A stretch of DNA of 64,000 nucleotides from Ceraceosorus guamensis (taxonomy: Eukaryota > Basidiomycota > Exobasidiomycetes > Ceraceosorales > Ceraceosoraceae), in contig NW_020289998.1 of the NCBI RefSeq assembly GCF_003144195.1, positions 498,862-562,861 of the forward strand. The letters are read 5' to 3'. The notes under the pieces are model-generated. The model did not search any database, had not been told where the DNA came from, and saw only the letters and a list, made by a program, of their open reading frames with translations. Shown in pieces: positions 62,248 to 64,000 of this stretch. Positions within the stretch are counted from its first letter, which is position 1, and each line of letters opens with the position of its first letter. Both the position numbers and the translations under genes were made by a program.

Positions 62248-64000
62248 ATGCAAGGCGAATCTGCCAAGTCTGATGCGACAAGCAGGATCAGATTGCCAGA
62301 CTTTCGCGATGTGACACGAAAACTGAGTGATGCTTGTCGTAGTGAGTGACGGAGAGGATGCCATCTGCCGAGTGTGGGAATGCTGCTCAGCATAAGCATT
62401 CCCACCTCACTTTCCCGGCTTCTGGAGGCTTGGACAATGAGACGCTGGTGCATAGCGAAGGCTTTGCACTGCTGGACTCGATGGGCGCCATCGAGGTGAT
62501 GGAACCTCGGATGGACAGCGGCATCTTTCCTGTCCCGCACGCTCTCGTAGCAGAGTGCGATAGGCCTCCTTTATCGTTATTGGGTGAAGATCATACAACG
62601 CCTGCATTTGACGTCACTGCGAAGCTCTCGGCCGAGGAAATGTGTTGGGTGATGGACAGATTGTTAGCGTGCGAGGTGAGAGTTCTGTAGCGCGTCTTGA
62701 CCCTGCTATGCTCAAGCCATCTCGCTGAATCCCTTGAGCTACAGGTGGCTTGGCACAGAGGAGCGCCATTGTCTCAGACCATCTTCACCTGCCTATACAT
62801 GCACCATCTGCCCTTGGCCAGACCCATTTCTCTCGCTGCCAGCTTGCCAACACAAGCGTCCTTGCTGTCTCGCGTTTTGCGGCCATTCTTGCTAGGTGTG
62901 CTGAAAAGCATGCACCTCGTCTGGGATGAATTGGTCAGAGACAATGTCATCGATGTGGGTCGAGACGTGCCGCACCTGTGGCTCATCTACAGCGCAGCCG
63001 ATTTTGACGCTCTTTTGTTGCTCTGAATGCCAGGGCGAAGACTACTTCGGTGACAAAGCTGGAGTACATATTGCCGAAGAAATTCCTGTGGGTGACGTAC
63101 TCGATCAGCTGGAAGAAGCGATTCAGTGGCTAGACTCGGGTGCACGGGGCGATAAGGAAGGCGAAAGTGCAGGTGAGACGCAGGCAGTCTTCATGCTTTG
63201 GTGCAAACAATTACTCATACCCGCAGATCGCATTCGCGGCACTCCTGCCTCTCCCCGAAACAGCCCTTTCAACTACTCAGCTGGTTGCGTTGAGGCATAG
63301 ACTTGAGCTGCGATTCGTGAGTAGCTACTTTTGCGCCTCTGGCGGAATCTCGAAGCACTCTGCAAAGCTGACGAGAGCGTGTGCCGCGCCCCCTAGCTGT
63401 TTCTCCATAGCGTGGCCCTGCTGGCGTGTGGAAACACCGTGCGAAGACTCGACGCTTCATGGGTATTGGGCCGTCAAGCTACCCAGCTGCAACACTCAAA
63501 TGATGCACTCAGCGCTCTGCCCACCGCCCTTGACAAGCTAATGGGAGTCAATGAACGACTTGGCCCTCATCGAGAGGTTAGCCCGGTCCTTCAGCGATTG
63601 GCGTACCACAAGACAGGAGCTTATGATGCACCATCAGGAAAATCAAGAGCTGCTTTCGACACGAATTTTGCAAGACGGCTTGCCTCAGGTAGTGGCAGGC
63701 GTGCCGGAATACCTCCGCCAGCCCCTGTTGAGCTTCCAGCCCCTGTAGAGATTTACACCTTCTTCAAGGAATCTGTTGCAGGGCTTAGAGCGGTGCATAG
63801 CATGTACAGAGAGCCGTCCTGGCGAAGCTGGAAGGTGAGCGGTGCGAATCAGACGCAAAGTAGCCTGCGCACTGACCGCTCTTGAGCGCGTTGAACAGAA
63901 TGCGATGAGCGAGCAAGCGTTGCAGTTTCAAAGCGCGCCTTCTACGGCATTCATCCGCTCAACTCTATATGTACGTTGGTTTACCTACCAATCGCTCCAT
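62248..64000 (+). CDS. NAA35: NatC N-terminal acetyltransferase auxiliary subunit (Mak10/Naa35), 5' part
   Basis: Exons in order: 62248-62341, 62428-62675, 62745-62954, 63034 to about 63168, 63227-63316, 63397-63834, 63899-63970, with a GTACGT donor at 63971; the gene continues past the window. Mak10 signatures are PDFRDVTRKLSDACR, VHSEGFALLDSMGAIEVMEP, RMDSGIF, KLSAEEMCWVMDRLLACE, VAWHRGAPLSQTIFTCLYMH, EEAIQWLD, ALRHRLELRF and later EIYTFFKESVAGLRAVHSMY. Naa35 anchors NatC to the ribosome and organises the Naa30 catalytic subunit. The exon 4 donor is unclear: the obvious GTGAG at 63173 breaks frame, while a GC donor at 63169 keeps it. Confidence 0.92.

Overview
The window is nuclear DNA from an intron-rich basidiomycete fungus, most likely a smut relative (Ustilaginomycotina). 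The evidence is: many short introns (mostly 60-130 nt), high GC3 coding exons, both strands densely used, fungal-specific families (Zn2Cys6 factor, fungal luciferase-like domain, suicidal THI4), and long spacers rich in the strand-symmetric words TCGTGA/TCACGA and GAGTC/GACTC that I associate with smut genomes. I see no transposon, virus-like element, rRNA or CRISPR array. The species is not identified.

Layout. 1-9056 (minus): a giant secreted Ala/Ser repeat protein that runs off the left edge. 11494-12792 (+): a luciferase-like-domain protein, facing a secreted histidine acid phosphatase (12943-15068, minus). 15733-17508 (+): a G-patch/C2H2 protein. 18944-26161: four paralogous single-repeat Myb/SANT-like genes (two minus, two plus) with matching exon structure; this local family is the most unusual feature. 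26601-29521: EMC5 (minus) and PUS4 (+), divergent. 29655-32932 (minus): UTP4. 34158-38317 (+): a large serine-rich protein with a C-terminal membrane segment. 39412-40622 (minus): a small secreted His-rich protein of unknown family. 45170-49719 (+): a Zn2Cys6 transcription factor behind a 4.5-kb spacer. 50442-51317 (minus): a disordered protein. 53865-55247 (minus): THI4. 57492-60867 (minus): a hormone-sensitive-lipase-like alpha/beta hydrolase whose oxyanion-hole codon spans an apparent AT-AC intron. 62248-window end (+): NAA35/MAK10, cut by the right edge.

The genes do not form one pathway. Most are housekeeping (ER insertase, tRNA pseudouridylation, ribosome biogenesis, N-terminal acetylation, thiamin synthesis), mixed with secreted or lineage-specific genes. 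Gene models were built by hand from splice signals, reading frame and recognised family motifs. Where exon phases are stated, the arithmetic closes from start to stop. No transcript evidence was available.
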